Below, piece after piece: positions 6,672 through 15,646 of a stretch of DNA of 51,726 nt. Under the pieces are notes generated by a model, which saw only the letters and a program-made list of their open reading frames with translations, searched no databases and had not been told where the DNA came from. The DNA comes from an uncultured Clostridium sp. (GTDB lineage Bacteria; Bacillota; Clostridia; TANB77; CAG-508), in the NCBI GenBank assembly GCA_946639585.1, contig CAMPBS010000001.1:72210-123935 (forward strand), written 5' to 3'. The position numbers and the translations under genes were made by a program. How positions within the stretch are numbered: the first letter of the stretch is position 1; the number at the start of each line of letters is the position of its first letter.

Positions 6672-7550
6672 ATGGTATCAGCAAGTTTAGTTAAAGAATT
6701 AAGAGAAAAAACAGGTGCAGGAATGATGGACTGCAAAAAAGTTTTAACAGAAACAGATGGAGATATGGAAAAAGCTATAGACTTATTAAGAGAAAGAGGA
6801 ATAGCAAAAGCAGCTAAAAAATCAGGAAGAGTTGCAGCAGAAGGATTAGTTGAAGGATATATTTCAGCTGATGGAAAAATCGGTGCAATAGTAGAAGTTA
6901 ACTCAGAAACAGACTTCGTTGCTAAAAATGAAGAATTCAAAACATTTGTAGCAGATGTTGCAAGACAAGTTGTTGAAAAAAATCCTGCAACAGTAGAAGA
7001 CTTATTAGCACAAGAATCAATAGCAGTAGCTGGTAAAACAGTTAACGAAGTTTTAATAGAAAAAATAGCAACAATTGGTGAGAACCTAAACATTAGAAGA
7101 TTTGCTAGATTCGAAGCTGAAGGATTAGTTGAAAAATACATCCATGGAGACGGAAAAATAGCAGTTCTAGTAAACATGAAAAAAGGAACAAACGAAGTTG
7201 CAAAAGATTTATGTATGCAAATAGCAGCAGCTAGAGCAGAATTTGTAACAAGAGATCAAGTCCCAGCTGATAGAGTAGAAAAAGAAAAAGAAATTCTAAA
7301 AGCTCAAACAATGAATGAAGGTAAACCAGAAGCTATTGCAGAAAGAATAGTAGAAGGAAGAATAAACAAATTCTACGGAGAAATCTGCTTAGTAGAGCAA
7401 GAATTTGTTAAAAATCCAGACATCAAAATAGAACAATTATTAAAAGAAAAAGATGCAGAAGTTGTTGAATTTGCAAGATTCGAAAAAGGTGAAGGAATCG
7501 AGAAAAAAGAAGAAAACTTTGCTGAAGAAGTTATGAATCAATTAAAATAA
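6672..7550 (+). CDS. tsf: Translation elongation factor Ts
   Basis: EF-Ts is the nucleotide exchange factor that frees GDP from EF-Tu. Residues 1-55 form the UBA-like domain (VKELREKTGAGMMDCKKVL, then DLLRERGIAKA). The EF-Tu-contacting motif is at ETDFVAKNEEF. The core repeats follow, including IHGDGKIAVLVNM and MNEGKPEAIAERIVEGRINKF. The 292-residue length matches the full two-subdomain bacterial form. The start follows GGGAGG. It is cotranscribed with rpsB and closed by a strong terminator. The gene pyrH, which commonly follows tsf, is not here; the next gene is frr. Confidence 0.98.
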   Translation: MVSASLVKELREKTGAGMMDCKKVLTETDGDMEKAIDLLRERGIAKAAKKSGRVAAEGLVEGYISADGKIGAIVEVNSETDFVAKNEEFKTFVADVARQVVEKNPATVEDLLAQESIAVAGKTVNEVLIEKIATIGENLNIRRFARFEAEGLVEKYIHGDGKIAVLVNMKKGTNEVAKDLCMQIAAARAEFVTRDQVPADRVEKEKEILKAQTMNEGKPEAIAERIVEGRINKFYGEICLVEQEFVKNPDIKIEQLLKEKDAEVVEFARFEKGEGIEKKEENFAEEVMNQLK

Positions 7551-7562
7551 TTAAAAAATGAA

Positions 7563-7592
7563 AAAAATGGTAGGAAACCCTACCATTTTTTT
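7563..7592 (+). terminator. Terminator of rpsB-tsf
   Basis: AATGGTAGG (7565-7573) pairs with CCTACCATT (7578-7586) around AAAC, followed by a T-run. Confidence 0.9.
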
Positions 7593-7652
7593 TATTTTTA
7601 TGATACAATGGCAAAGAATACAAATTTTAAATGTAAAAAAGGAGAGAAAATT

Positions 7653-8201
7653 ATGGATTTTACAAGTGTGAAAGATAGAATGGAAAAAACAATTAGTGTA
7701 TTTACAGAAAAATTATCAGAGGTTAGAGCAGGTAGAGCAAACCCAGCAATTTTAAACAAGGTTAAAATAGATTATTATGGAACACCAACACCAATCAACC
7801 AAGTTGCAGGTGTATCAGTTCCAGAAGCTAGATTAATAGTTATTCAACCATGGGATGCAAGTGTTTTAAAAGAAATAGAAAAAGCAATATTAGCATCAGA
7901 TATAGGAATTAATCCAAATAATGATGGAAAAGTAATAAGACTAGCTTTCCCTGAATTAAATGAAGAGAGAAGAAAAGAATTAGTAAAAGAAATTAAAAAA
8001 ATGGCAGAAGACGCAAAAGTAGCTGTTAGAGGCGTTAGAAGAGATGGCTTAGATGAAGCTAAAGCTAAACAAAAAAATAGCGAAATAACAGAAGATGAAT
8101 TAAAAGCTGCTGAAACAGAAATTCAAAAAATTACTGACAAATATGTAGAAGAAATTGATGCAATTCTTGCTAACAAAGAAAAAGAAGTAATGTCTATATA
8201 A
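7653..8201 (+). CDS. frr: Ribosome recycling factor
   Basis: RRF works with EF-G to split post-termination ribosomes. The 182 residues match the family length (about 185). Diagnostic segments are EVRAGRANPAIL, VKIDYYGTPTPINQ and VRRDGLDEAK near the C-terminal three-helix stem. The frame opens earlier, at an ATG at 7608, but the true start is 7653: it sits 8 nt after GGAGAG and matches the family N-terminus (MDFTSVKDRMEKT). It lies just beyond the tsf terminator, with only a weak upstream promoter candidate (TGATACAAT near 7600), and heads a run with ispA, uppS and cdsA. Confidence 0.97.
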   Translation: MDFTSVKDRMEKTISVFTEKLSEVRAGRANPAILNKVKIDYYGTPTPINQVAGVSVPEARLIVIQPWDASVLKEIEKAILASDIGINPNNDGKVIRLAFPELNEERRKELVKEIKKMAEDAKVAVRGVRRDGLDEAKAKQKNSEITEDELKAAETEIQKITDKYVEEIDAILANKEKEVMSI

Positions 8202-8213
8202 GGAAGAGTAGAA

Positions 8214-9098
8214 ATGGATTTTAAAGAAAGCTTAAAAGAATATCAAAATATTGTAAATAGTCAATTACAGAAGCATGTAAGGAAAGAAGAATGCCCAGAG
8301 AGTGTTTTGAATGCATCTATGGAATATAGTTTGATGGCAGGTGGAAAAAGGCTTAGACCTATTTTAGCAATTGCAACTTACAAATTGTTCAAAAATGATT
8401 ACGAAAAGATTATGCCTTATGCAATTGCATTAGAAATGGTACATAACTTTTCACTAATTCATGATGATTTACCTGGAATTGATAATGATGATTTTAGACA
8501 TGGAAAGCCTACAAACCATAAGCAATTTAACGAGGCAACCGCAATTCTTGCTGGAGATGGACTTTTAAATGGTGCATTTATCGTAATAAGTGAAGATTTG
8601 AAAAATAGTAATTCGCAAGATTTGCCCAATAAATTACAAGTGTTTAATGAATTTACAATTGCAATTGATAGGATGATTGCAGGTGAATATGTTGACACGG
8701 AATTTGAAGGAAAAGCAATAACTGATGAATTATTAGAATACATTCATAAAAACAAAACAGGAGCATTTCTAAAATATTCTGTTAGAATGGGAGCAATTCT
8801 TGCTAATGCTGAAACTGAAAAAATAGAAAAGCTTACAAGATACGCAGAAAACATAGGCTTAGCATTCCAAATAAAAGATGATATTTTATCAGAAGAAGGA
8901 GACGAAGCTGTTTTAGGTAAGCCTGTTGGAAATGATAAGGAAATGGGCAAATGCACATATGTTTCTAAATATGGTTTGCAAGGCGCAAAAGACATTTTAG
9001 ACAAAATAACAAATGAAGCAGTCGAAATAGTAAAAGAATTCGAAAATAGCGAGTTTTTACAAGAACTAGCAAAATATATAAAAAATAGGAATAAATAG
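8214..9098 (+). CDS. ispA: Polyprenyl (farnesyl) diphosphate synthase
   Basis: It condenses isopentenyl diphosphate with allylic diphosphates to make C15 (or C20) chains, feeding undecaprenyl phosphate and quinone synthesis. The first aspartate-rich motif is at residues 84-93 (DDLPGIDNDD) and the second around 222 (KDDIL). GGKRLRP (43-49) binds IPP. The 294-residue length fits the short-chain class, and the small residues before the first motif fit FPP synthase, although product length cannot be fixed from sequence. It starts 12 nt after frr and is followed 11 nt later by uppS, which uses FPP, so pathway and operon order agree. Confidence 0.93.
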   Translation: MDFKESLKEYQNIVNSQLQKHVRKEECPESVLNASMEYSLMAGGKRLRPILAIATYKLFKNDYEKIMPYAIALEMVHNFSLIHDDLPGIDNDDFRHGKPTNHKQFNEATAILAGDGLLNGAFIVISEDLKNSNSQDLPNKLQVFNEFTIAIDRMIAGEYVDTEFEGKAITDELLEYIHKNKTGAFLKYSVRMGAILANAETEKIEKLTRYAENIGLAFQIKDDILSEEGDEAVLGKPVGNDKEMGKCTYVSKYGLQGAKDILDKITNEAVEIVKEFENSEFLQELAKYIKNRNK

Positions 9099-9109
9099 GG
9101 AGTAACGAA

Positions 9110-9820
9110 ATGGTTGATAAAGAAAATATGCCGAGGCACATAGCAATAATAATGGATGGAAACAGAAGGTGGGCAAAGGCAAAAGGAAAACCGGCAAATT
9201 TTGGACACAAAGAAGGTGCAAAAACATTAGAAAAAATAGTAAGATATGCAAATAAAATTGGACTAGAATATATTACAGTTTACGCATTTTCTACAGAAAA
9301 CTGGAAAAGAGCAGAAGAGGAAGTAAAAGCTTTAATGTTTTTATTCCAAACATATTTAAATGATTATTCAAAAAGAGCTGATAGTGAAAATATTAAATTA
9401 CAATTTTTGGGAGATAGAGAAGCACTTTCTAAACAAATGCAAAAAAGCATGAAGGTTTGTGAGGAAAGAACTATAAATAATACTGGAGTAACGTTTAATA
9501 TTGCAATAAATTATGGCGGAAGAGATGAACTAATACATGCAATAAAGAAAATTGCAACACAGGCAAAAGAAGGTAGTTTACAAATAGAAGAAATAAATGA
9601 AAAAATGGTTTCTAAAAATTTATATACACAAGATATGCCAGATCCAGATTTAATAATAAGAACAAGTGGAGAAATGCGTTTAAGCAATTTCCTATTATGG
9701 CAAGTGGCATACTCAGAATTTTTATTTGTAGAAAAAAATTGGCCAGACTTTTCAGAAGAAGACCTAGACAAAGCAATCGAAGTTTATCAACATAGAACTA
9801 GAAAATTCGGAGCAAATTAA
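9110..9820 (+). CDS. uppS: Undecaprenyl diphosphate synthase (cis-prenyltransferase)
   Basis: It elongates FPP with eight IPP units to the C55 lipid carrier for peptidoglycan and other wall polymers. The catalytic signature HIAIIMDGNRRWAK is at residues 10-23, with Asp16 as the magnesium-binding residue. The substrate-binding motif YAFSTENWKR follows, and PDLIIRTSGEMRLSNFLLWQ near the C-terminus contains the conserved RTSGE.RLSNF. The 236-residue length is typical. GGGAG precedes the start at suitable spacing. It lies between ispA, which supplies its substrate, and cdsA. Confidence 0.97.
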   Translation: MVDKENMPRHIAIIMDGNRRWAKAKGKPANFGHKEGAKTLEKIVRYANKIGLEYITVYAFSTENWKRAEEEVKALMFLFQTYLNDYSKRADSENIKLQFLGDREALSKQMQKSMKVCEERTINNTGVTFNIAINYGGRDELIHAIKKIATQAKEGSLQIEEINEKMVSKNLYTQDMPDPDLIIRTSGEMRLSNFLLWQVAYSEFLFVEKNWPDFSEEDLDKAIEVYQHRTRKFGAN

Positions 9821-9841
9821 AAGAAAGGAACAAGAATAATT

Positions 9842-10642
9842 ATGAGTAAAAGATTGATTTCAGCACTAATCTTATTTCCAATTGTACTATTCATATTTTG
9901 GATTGGAAATAAATATATAGGAGATGTATTATTCGCATTTGTAGCATTTTTAAGCATAGATGAATACTTTAACGCAATATCAAAAGTATCAAACCCTGTC
10001 AGATGGATAGGATATTTAAGTTGTTTAAGTATAGCATTTATTCACTTAATACCAGATGGATGCATAACAACATATGCGATATTAGCCTTACCAGTAATTT
10101 TAATAATTCTTTTTGCACAAGTAGTAGCAACAGAAATGAAAACATCATTTAAAGACATAGCATATACATTTTTAGGAATATTCTATGTTGTATTCTTTAC
10201 AATGTTCCTAGCTTTAATATTTGGAATGGAAAAAGGAAGAGTATTGATATGGTATGCATTACTTTCAGCTTGGGGTAGTGATGTATTTGCATACTTAATT
10301 GGAAAATTCTTTGGAAAACATAAATTTAGCAAAGTAAGCCCTAAAAAATCAATTGAAGGATGTATTGCAGGAGTCGTAGGAGCTGTAGGATTATTATTAG
10401 CATTTACATATTTTGCAAATACATATTGGGGCTTAAATGTAAATTATGGATATATAGCTTTAATAGGAGTTGCATTAAGTTTATTAGGTCAAATTGGAGA
10501 CTTTGCAGCATCATCAATAAAAAGATATGTTGACATCAAGGATTACAGTAACCTAATACCAGGACATGGTGGAATGTTAGACAGAATAGATAGTTTAATA
10601 TTTTTGGCACCATTTGCATATGTTTTATTAAGTCTTATTTAA
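9842..10642 (+). CDS. cdsA: Phosphatidate cytidylyltransferase (CDP-diacylglycerol synthase)
   Basis: It converts phosphatidic acid and CTP to CDP-diacylglycerol, the branch point of phospholipid synthesis, at the membrane. It is 266 residues with about eight hydrophobic segments. The C-terminal family signature is intact: SSIKRYVDIKD, then NLIPGHGGMLDRID. AWGSDVFAYLIGKFFGKHK contains the conserved metal-binding DVFAYL.GK.FGK segment. The RBS (AAAGGAA) is about 13 nt from the ATG, slightly far. It ends the uppS run and is followed immediately by a terminator. In many Firmicutes dxr comes next; here it is absent. Confidence 0.96.
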   Translation: MSKRLISALILFPIVLFIFWIGNKYIGDVLFAFVAFLSIDEYFNAISKVSNPVRWIGYLSCLSIAFIHLIPDGCITTYAILALPVILIILFAQVVATEMKTSFKDIAYTFLGIFYVVFFTMFLALIFGMEKGRVLIWYALLSAWGSDVFAYLIGKFFGKHKFSKVSPKKSIEGCIAGVVGAVGLLLAFTYFANTYWGLNVNYGYIALIGVALSLLGQIGDFAASSIKRYVDIKDYSNLIPGHGGMLDRIDSLIFLAPFAYVLLSLI

Positions 10643-10670
10643 AAAAATACTGCTTTTGCAGTATTTTTTA
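10642..10670 (+). terminator. Terminator of the frr-cdsA run
   Basis: AAAAAATACTGC (10642-10653) pairs with GCAGTATTTTTT (10658-10669) around TTTT. Confidence 0.9.
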
Positions 10671-10704
10671 AAACGTAACAAAAGAAATGAAAAAGGAGGC
10701 AAAC

Positions 10705-11460
10705 ATGGCATTTGTAATCTCAGCACTAAAAATAATAGTGCTATTAGGCTTTCTAGTTTTTATACATGAAGGTGGCCATTTCTTAATGGCAAAAATATGC
10801 AAGGTTAAAGTAAATGAATTTGCTATAGGATTTGGACCTAAAATATGGCAAAAACAAGGTAAAGAAACAAAATATGCCTTAAGACTAATACCATTAGGCG
10901 GATTTGTAAGCATGGAAGGAGAAGATGAAGCATCAGAAGAGGAAGGATCATTTTCGAAAGCAAGTATTCCTAAAAGGTTAGCAATAGTATTTGCAGGCCC
11001 AATTGTGAACATAGTATTTGCAATTGTTGTATTCTTTATTTTAGCGGTAATATTTTCAATGAACTCAACTGGCGATTTTGGAGCATCAATACAATTTGCT
11101 TTTGAAAGAACAGGCGGATTCTTAGGTTCAACATTTGAAGGATTAGCAAAATTATTTACAGGAAATATTGGCTTAGACCAAATGATGGGACCGGTTGGAA
11201 TATCAGAGGTTGTGGCACAAACATCAGGATTATTTGAATTTATAAATATGATGGCAATTATATCACTTTCTTTAGGAATTACAAATTTACTTCCAATACC
11301 AGCATTAGATGGTGGAAAAATTCTATTGTTAATAATAGAAGCAATTAGAAGAAAGCCATTAAGTCAAAAAACAGAAATGAATTTGCAATTGTTAGGCTTC
11401 GGGTTTTTAATAATGTTATCAATTTTAGTAACATATCATGACATTACAAGAATAATTTAA
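10705..11460 (+). CDS. rseP: RseP-type site-2 (M50) metalloprotease lacking the PDZ domain
   Basis: S2P proteases cut membrane-embedded substrates such as anti-sigma factors and signal-peptide remnants. The zinc site HEGGH is at residues 21-25 in the first membrane helix, and the second motif PIPALDGGK is near 201. GFGPKIWQ and LIPLGGFVSMEGE are family hallmarks. The protein is only 251 residues; most RseP/RasP proteins exceed 330 because a PDZ domain lies between the second helix (FAGPIVNIVFAIVVFFILA) and GPVGI. Here that gap is about 55 residues and shows no PDZ fold. The ATG at 10705 follows AAAGGAGG; the ATG at 10687 has none. It sits where rseP normally follows cdsA, with dxr missing. 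Confidence 0.9.
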   Translation: MAFVISALKIIVLLGFLVFIHEGGHFLMAKICKVKVNEFAIGFGPKIWQKQGKETKYALRLIPLGGFVSMEGEDEASEEEGSFSKASIPKRLAIVFAGPIVNIVFAIVVFFILAVIFSMNSTGDFGASIQFAFERTGGFLGSTFEGLAKLFTGNIGLDQMMGPVGISEVVAQTSGLFEFINMMAIISLSLGITNLLPIPALDGGKILLLIIEAIRRKPLSQKTEMNLQLLGFGFLIMLSILVTYHDITRII

Positions 11461-11473
11461 TTATTATATTCAT

Positions 11474-11611
11474 AAACCTAAGAATATTGTTTTTACGAAC
11501 GCTGTGGGGACCGACAAATTAGAAAGCCTTATAAAAAAAGTTTTGGAGAACTTTTTTATATAGGCTTTCTTATGCAGTTGGGGGAGAGTAAAAACAATAT
11601 ATCTTAGGTTT
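11474..11611. repeat. Long two-level inverted-repeat element A
   Basis: The outer arms are 11474-11496 and 11588-11611 (23 and 24 nt, complementary apart from one extra base). Inside is a second hairpin, 11521-11542 with 11549-11570 (about 18 of 22 pairs). Between the stems lie G-rich unpaired linkers (CTGTGGGGACCGAC and GCAGTTGGGGGAGAG). It lies just after rseP and before recJ and has no coding capacity. It could be a non-autonomous transposable element or a structured RNA; element B at 29358 has the same plan with unrelated arms. Confidence 0.6.
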
Positions 11612-11708
11612 AATGTTATATTTAATAAAATTTTTATAAATTCCCTTTTAAAAAAAAGAAAAATGGTATACAATATAGAAAATTGTCAAAATGAGAGGAG
11701 CAAACTTA

Positions 11709-13397
11709 ATGATAAAAAAATGGCAAATATATGATGCAAACGTAGAAGAAATAGAACAAATATCAGAAAAATATAAAATAAATAAACTATTAGCAACAAT
11801 TCTTTCAAACAGAGGAATAAACACTCAAGAAAAAATAGAATTGTTCTTAAATCCCAAAAGAAATGACTTTCATGATCCTTATGAAATGCCAGACATGGAA
11901 AAGGCAGTTGAAAGAATAATTCAAGCAAAAGAAAACAATGACAAAATAATCATTTATGGCGATTATGATGTTGACGGAATAACAAGTATTACAGTATTAA
12001 AAAGCTTTTTAAAAGATATTGGAATAGAAGCTGCATATTACATACCAAATAGACTAAACGAAGGGTATGGGTTAAATATACCAGCTGTAGAAAAAATAGC
12101 GCAAGATGGCTACAACCTAATGATAACAGTAGATTGTGGGATAACATGCATAGAAGAAATAAATAGAGCAAATGAATTAGGAATGGATGTAATAGTTACA
12201 GACCACCACGAAGTTGGAGATGAACTCCCAAATGCAATGGCTGTTGTAGATTGTAAAAGAAAAGATAATAAATATAAATGCAGAGACTTAGCAGGGGTTG
12301 GAGTTGCATTCAAGCTTTCACAAGCTTTAGCAATGAAACTTGGAATAGATGAAAAAGAATATTTAAAATACCTGGATATCGTATGTATTGGAACAATTTC
12401 TGATATAGTTCCACTAGTAGATGAAAATAGATTAATTTCAAAATTGGGACTAATGTTAGTAAATCAAACAAGAAATATAGGTTTACAAGCAATATTAAAA
12501 CTATCAGGTTACAAAAACATAGATTCAACAGCAATATCATTCGGAGTTGCTCCAAGGTTAAATGCATGTGGAAGAATGGGACATGCTGATGAAGCATTAA
12601 AATTGTTTTTATCCCAAAACATATATGAAGTTAATCAAATTGCCAATACATTAAATGAATACAATAGAACAAGGCAAGATATAGAAAAATCAATATATGA
12701 ATCAGCATTAAAACAAATAGAAGAACAAAAATTGAATGAGAATAAGACAATTGTAGTATCTGGGGAAAACTGGCATCATGGAGTAATAGGTATAGTATCA
12801 TCTAAAATAACTGAAATGTACTTCAAACCAAGTATTTTGCTATGTATAGAAGATGGAGAAGCTAAAGGCTCTGGAAGAAGTATTCCAGGTTTTGATTTAC
12901 ACGAAGCATTGCTGAAATGTCAAAATAGTTTAGAAAGATTTGGTGGCCATTCAATGGCAGTTGGATTAACATTAAAAGAAGAAAAAATCCCAGAATTTGC
13001 TAAAAATCTGGAAAACGAAGCTACACAAGCACATATAGAAGAAATAATTCCAATAATAAAGATTGATGCAAAAATAAACTTAGAAGAAGTAAATAGGCAA
13101 ATGGTTGAAAGCATTAAGATGCTAGAACCATTTGGAGAAGCCAATAAAATGCCAGTATTTGCATTTAAAAATCTAAAAATTGATTCAATAAGAGCACTTT
13201 CAGAAGGAAAACATTTAAAACTTACATTAAAGGATAATAATGCAATTGTAAGTGCTATAGGTTTTAATATGGGAGAATTAGCAGAAGAGTATAGAATTGG
13301 AGATAAAATTGATGTTGTTGGAAATTTAGAAATTAATTCATTCAATGGAGTAGACAATATACAAATCAATTTAAAGGATGTAATGAGATCAATATAA
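11709..13397 (+). CDS. recJ: Single-stranded-DNA exonuclease RecJ
   Basis: RecJ degrades single-stranded DNA 5' to 3' in recombination and mismatch repair. DHH-superfamily motifs are clear: GDYDVDG at residues 84-90, VTVDCG-like ITVDCGI near 138, and TDHHEV at 163-168. The DHHA1 domain has SGRSIPGFDLHEAL and RFGGHSMAVGLTL, and an OB-fold follows in the last 120 residues. Its 562 residues match the compact RecJ form rather than the longer Bacillus type with an extra C-terminal domain. I chose the ATG at 11709, 8-9 nt after GAGGAG; the upstream ATG at 11691 lies before that site. relA begins 21 nt downstream. Confidence 0.95.
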   Translation: MIKKWQIYDANVEEIEQISEKYKINKLLATILSNRGINTQEKIELFLNPKRNDFHDPYEMPDMEKAVERIIQAKENNDKIIIYGDYDVDGITSITVLKSFLKDIGIEAAYYIPNRLNEGYGLNIPAVEKIAQDGYNLMITVDCGITCIEEINRANELGMDVIVTDHHEVGDELPNAMAVVDCKRKDNKYKCRDLAGVGVAFKLSQALAMKLGIDEKEYLKYLDIVCIGTISDIVPLVDENRLISKLGLMLVNQTRNIGLQAILKLSGYKNIDSTAISFGVAPRLNACGRMGHADEALKLFLSQNIYEVNQIANTLNEYNRTRQDIEKSIYESALKQIEEQKLNENKTIVVSGENWHHGVIGIVSSKITEMYFKPSILLCIEDGEAKGSGRSIPGFDLHEALLKCQNSLERFGGHSMAVGLTLKEEKIPEFAKNLENEATQAHIEEIIPIIKIDAKINLEEVNRQMVESIKMLEPFGEANKMPVFAFKNLKIDSIRALSEGKHLKLTLKDNNAIVSAIGFNMGELAEEYRIGDKIDVVGNLEINSFNGVDNIQINLKDVMRSI

Positions 13398-13418
13398 AAA
13401 AGTCGGGAAGTGAATTTT

Positions 13419-15611
13419 ATGGAGAACAAAGAAATAACAGTTCAAGATATAATCGCAAAAAGAAAAGAACACTACAGAAAAGTAGATAGTAAATTAATAA
13501 TGAAAGCATTTAATTATGCAGACGAAATGCACAAAGACCAAAAAAGAAAGTCAGGAGAACCTTATATAATTCATCCTCTAAATGTTGCATATATATTAGC
13601 AGAACTAGGGCTAGACGAAGCTACAATATGTGCAGCTCTTCTTCATGATGTTGTAGAAGATACAGGAGCAACAAATGAAGATATAGTTAAAAAATTTGGA
13701 GAAGAAATTGCTCAAATGGTTGCAGGCGTAACAAAATTGAGTAATATACAATTCGCATCTGTTGAAGAACAACAAGCAGAAGATTATAAAAAAATGTTCC
13801 TTGCTATGGGAAAAGATATAAGAGTAATTTTAATAAAACTTGCAGATAGACTTCATAACATGAGAACACTTAAACATTTAAAAAGAGATAGACAAATAGC
13901 AATTTCAAGAGAAACAATGGATTTATATGCTCCACTTGCAAATAGATTAGGTTTGTATTCTTTAAAATGGGAATTAGAGGATTTGGCTTTTAAATATTTA
14001 TATCCAGAAGAATATCATGAAATTGTTGAAGGAATAAACAAAAAGAGAGAAGAACGTTTGCAATTTTTAAATAAAATTACAGAAAACATAAAGGCTCAAT
14101 TGAAAAAACAAAGAATTGATGCAGAAGTTACAGGAAGAGCAAAACACTTATATAGTATTTACAAAAAAATGCAAAGAGATAATAAAACATTAGACCAAAT
14201 TTATGATCTATTTGCATTAAGAATTCTAGTCAATTCAGTAAAAGATTGTTATGCAGCTTTAGGAGTTGTGCATGAATTATATAGCCCAATGCCAGGAAGA
14301 TTTAAAGACTATATAGCAGTTCCAAAAACAAACATGTATCAATCAATTCATACAACACTACTTGGAGAAAAAGGAACACCATTTGAGGTGCAAATTCGTA
14401 CATGGCAAATGCATAGAATAGCAGAATATGGTATCGCAGCACACTGGGCATACAAAGAAGCAAGTTATTTAGGAAGAAAACAATCTGTAACCGTTGAAAC
14501 AGATAAATTATCTTGGCTAAGAGAAACTTTAGAGTGGCAAAAAGAAATAGAAGATCCACAAGAATTTTTAAAAACTTTAAAAACAGAATTATTTGAAGAT
14601 GAAGTTTATGTATTTACACCAAAGGGAGCGATAAAAGTACTTCCAAGTGGAGCAACACCAATAGATTTTGCATACAGTATACATGAAGAAATAGGGCATC
14701 ATATGACAGGATGTAAAATAAATAGTAAAATGATGCCAATTGTAACACAATTAGAAAGTGGAGATATAGTAGAAGTTATAACATCAGATAATTCAAAAGG
14801 ACCAAGTAGAGATTGGGTTAAATTTGTAAAAAGTACAAAAGCAAAAAATAAAATTCAAGGATTCTTTAAAAAAGCTCAAAAGGCTGAAAACATTGAAAAA
14901 GGAAAAGAACTAATAGAAAAAGAAATTAAGAGACTTGGCTTTTCACATGCTGCTTTATTTAAAACTGAATACTTAGAGCCAGTAATGAACAAATATAGAT
15001 ATAAAAATCAAGACGAAATGTTTGCAGCAGTTGGATTTGGAGCAAATTCTGCTGTAAAAATAATTGCGAGAATGCTTCAAGAATACAAAAAGGCACATGA
15101 AGAAGAAGATATTGAAGAAAAAATCGAAGAGTTAAAAACAACAAGATTTACAAAAGGAAAACGCTCAGATTCTGGAGTTATAGTAAAAGGAATAGACAAC
15201 TGCTTAGTAAAACTTTCAAAATGCTGTAATCCATTGCCAGGAGATGAAATTGTAGGATATATTACAAGAGGTAGAGGCGTTTCAGTTCATAGAAAAGATT
15301 GTGTTAATATAAATGATTTATTGTCAGAAGAAAATAGAATGATAGATGTTGAATGGTATAATCAAGATGAATCATTTTATAATGTTGATATTGAAGTGCT
15401 TTCAAATGATAGAAGCGGCTTATTAATGGATATTCTAAAAGAAATTGGAACAACTAAAGCTAAAATTATGGGAGTAAATACTAAAACAACTAAAGAAAAA
15501 ATTGCTATAATCGACGTTACACTTGAAGTTGATAGCTTAGACGAATTGAACAAAGTACTAAAATCTATTAGAAAAGTTAATAGTGTTTATGAGGTCCACA
15601 GAAAAAAATAA
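13419..15611 (+). CDS. relA: Bifunctional (p)ppGpp synthetase/hydrolase, Rel
   Basis: It makes and degrades the alarmone (p)ppGpp in amino-acid starvation. Domains in order: an HD hydrolase with HPLNVAYIL and LLHDVVEDT (His76-Asp77, intact, so hydrolysis is likely); a synthetase with GRAKHLYSIYKKM, YQSIHTTL and EVQIRTWQMHRIAEYGIAAHW; a TGS domain from about 390 (VYVFTPKGAIKVLPSGATPI); a Cys-containing region (CCNPLPGDEIVGYITRGRG); and a C-terminal ACT domain. The length of 730 is normal. The ATG at 13419 has GGGAAG 8 nt upstream, whereas the GTG at 13410 overlaps that site. It follows recJ closely, as recJ-relA pairs often do. Confidence 0.97.
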   Translation: MENKEITVQDIIAKRKEHYRKVDSKLIMKAFNYADEMHKDQKRKSGEPYIIHPLNVAYILAELGLDEATICAALLHDVVEDTGATNEDIVKKFGEEIAQMVAGVTKLSNIQFASVEEQQAEDYKKMFLAMGKDIRVILIKLADRLHNMRTLKHLKRDRQIAISRETMDLYAPLANRLGLYSLKWELEDLAFKYLYPEEYHEIVEGINKKREERLQFLNKITENIKAQLKKQRIDAEVTGRAKHLYSIYKKMQRDNKTLDQIYDLFALRILVNSVKDCYAALGVVHELYSPMPGRFKDYIAVPKTNMYQSIHTTLLGEKGTPFEVQIRTWQMHRIAEYGIAAHWAYKEASYLGRKQSVTVETDKLSWLRETLEWQKEIEDPQEFLKTLKTELFEDEVYVFTPKGAIKVLPSGATPIDFAYSIHEEIGHHMTGCKINSKMMPIVTQLESGDIVEVITSDNSKGPSRDWVKFVKSTKAKNKIQGFFKKAQKAENIEKGKELIEKEIKRLGFSHAALFKTEYLEPVMNKYRYKNQDEMFAAVGFGANSAVKIIARMLQEYKKAHEEEDIEEKIEELKTTRFTKGKRSDSGVIVKGIDNCLVKLSKCCNPLPGDEIVGYITRGRGVSVHRKDCVNINDLLSEENRMIDVEWYNQDESFYNVDIEVLSNDRSGLLMDILKEIGTTKAKIMGVNTKTTKEKIAIIDVTLEVDSLDELNKVLKSIRKVNSVYEVHRKK

Positions 15612-15646
15612 AATTCTTTTACAAGTTTAGAAAGGAAGAAGATAAA

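Noticed and set aside
6665..7177. 170-codon minus-strand frame opposite tsf
   Set aside because: It lies wholly within tsf, has no RBS and mirrors the alanine/lysine codon pattern of the sense gene.
7608..7652. Upstream ATG extending frr by 15 codons
   Set aside because: The extension matches no family N-terminus and overlaps the RBS GGAGAG used by the ATG at 7653.
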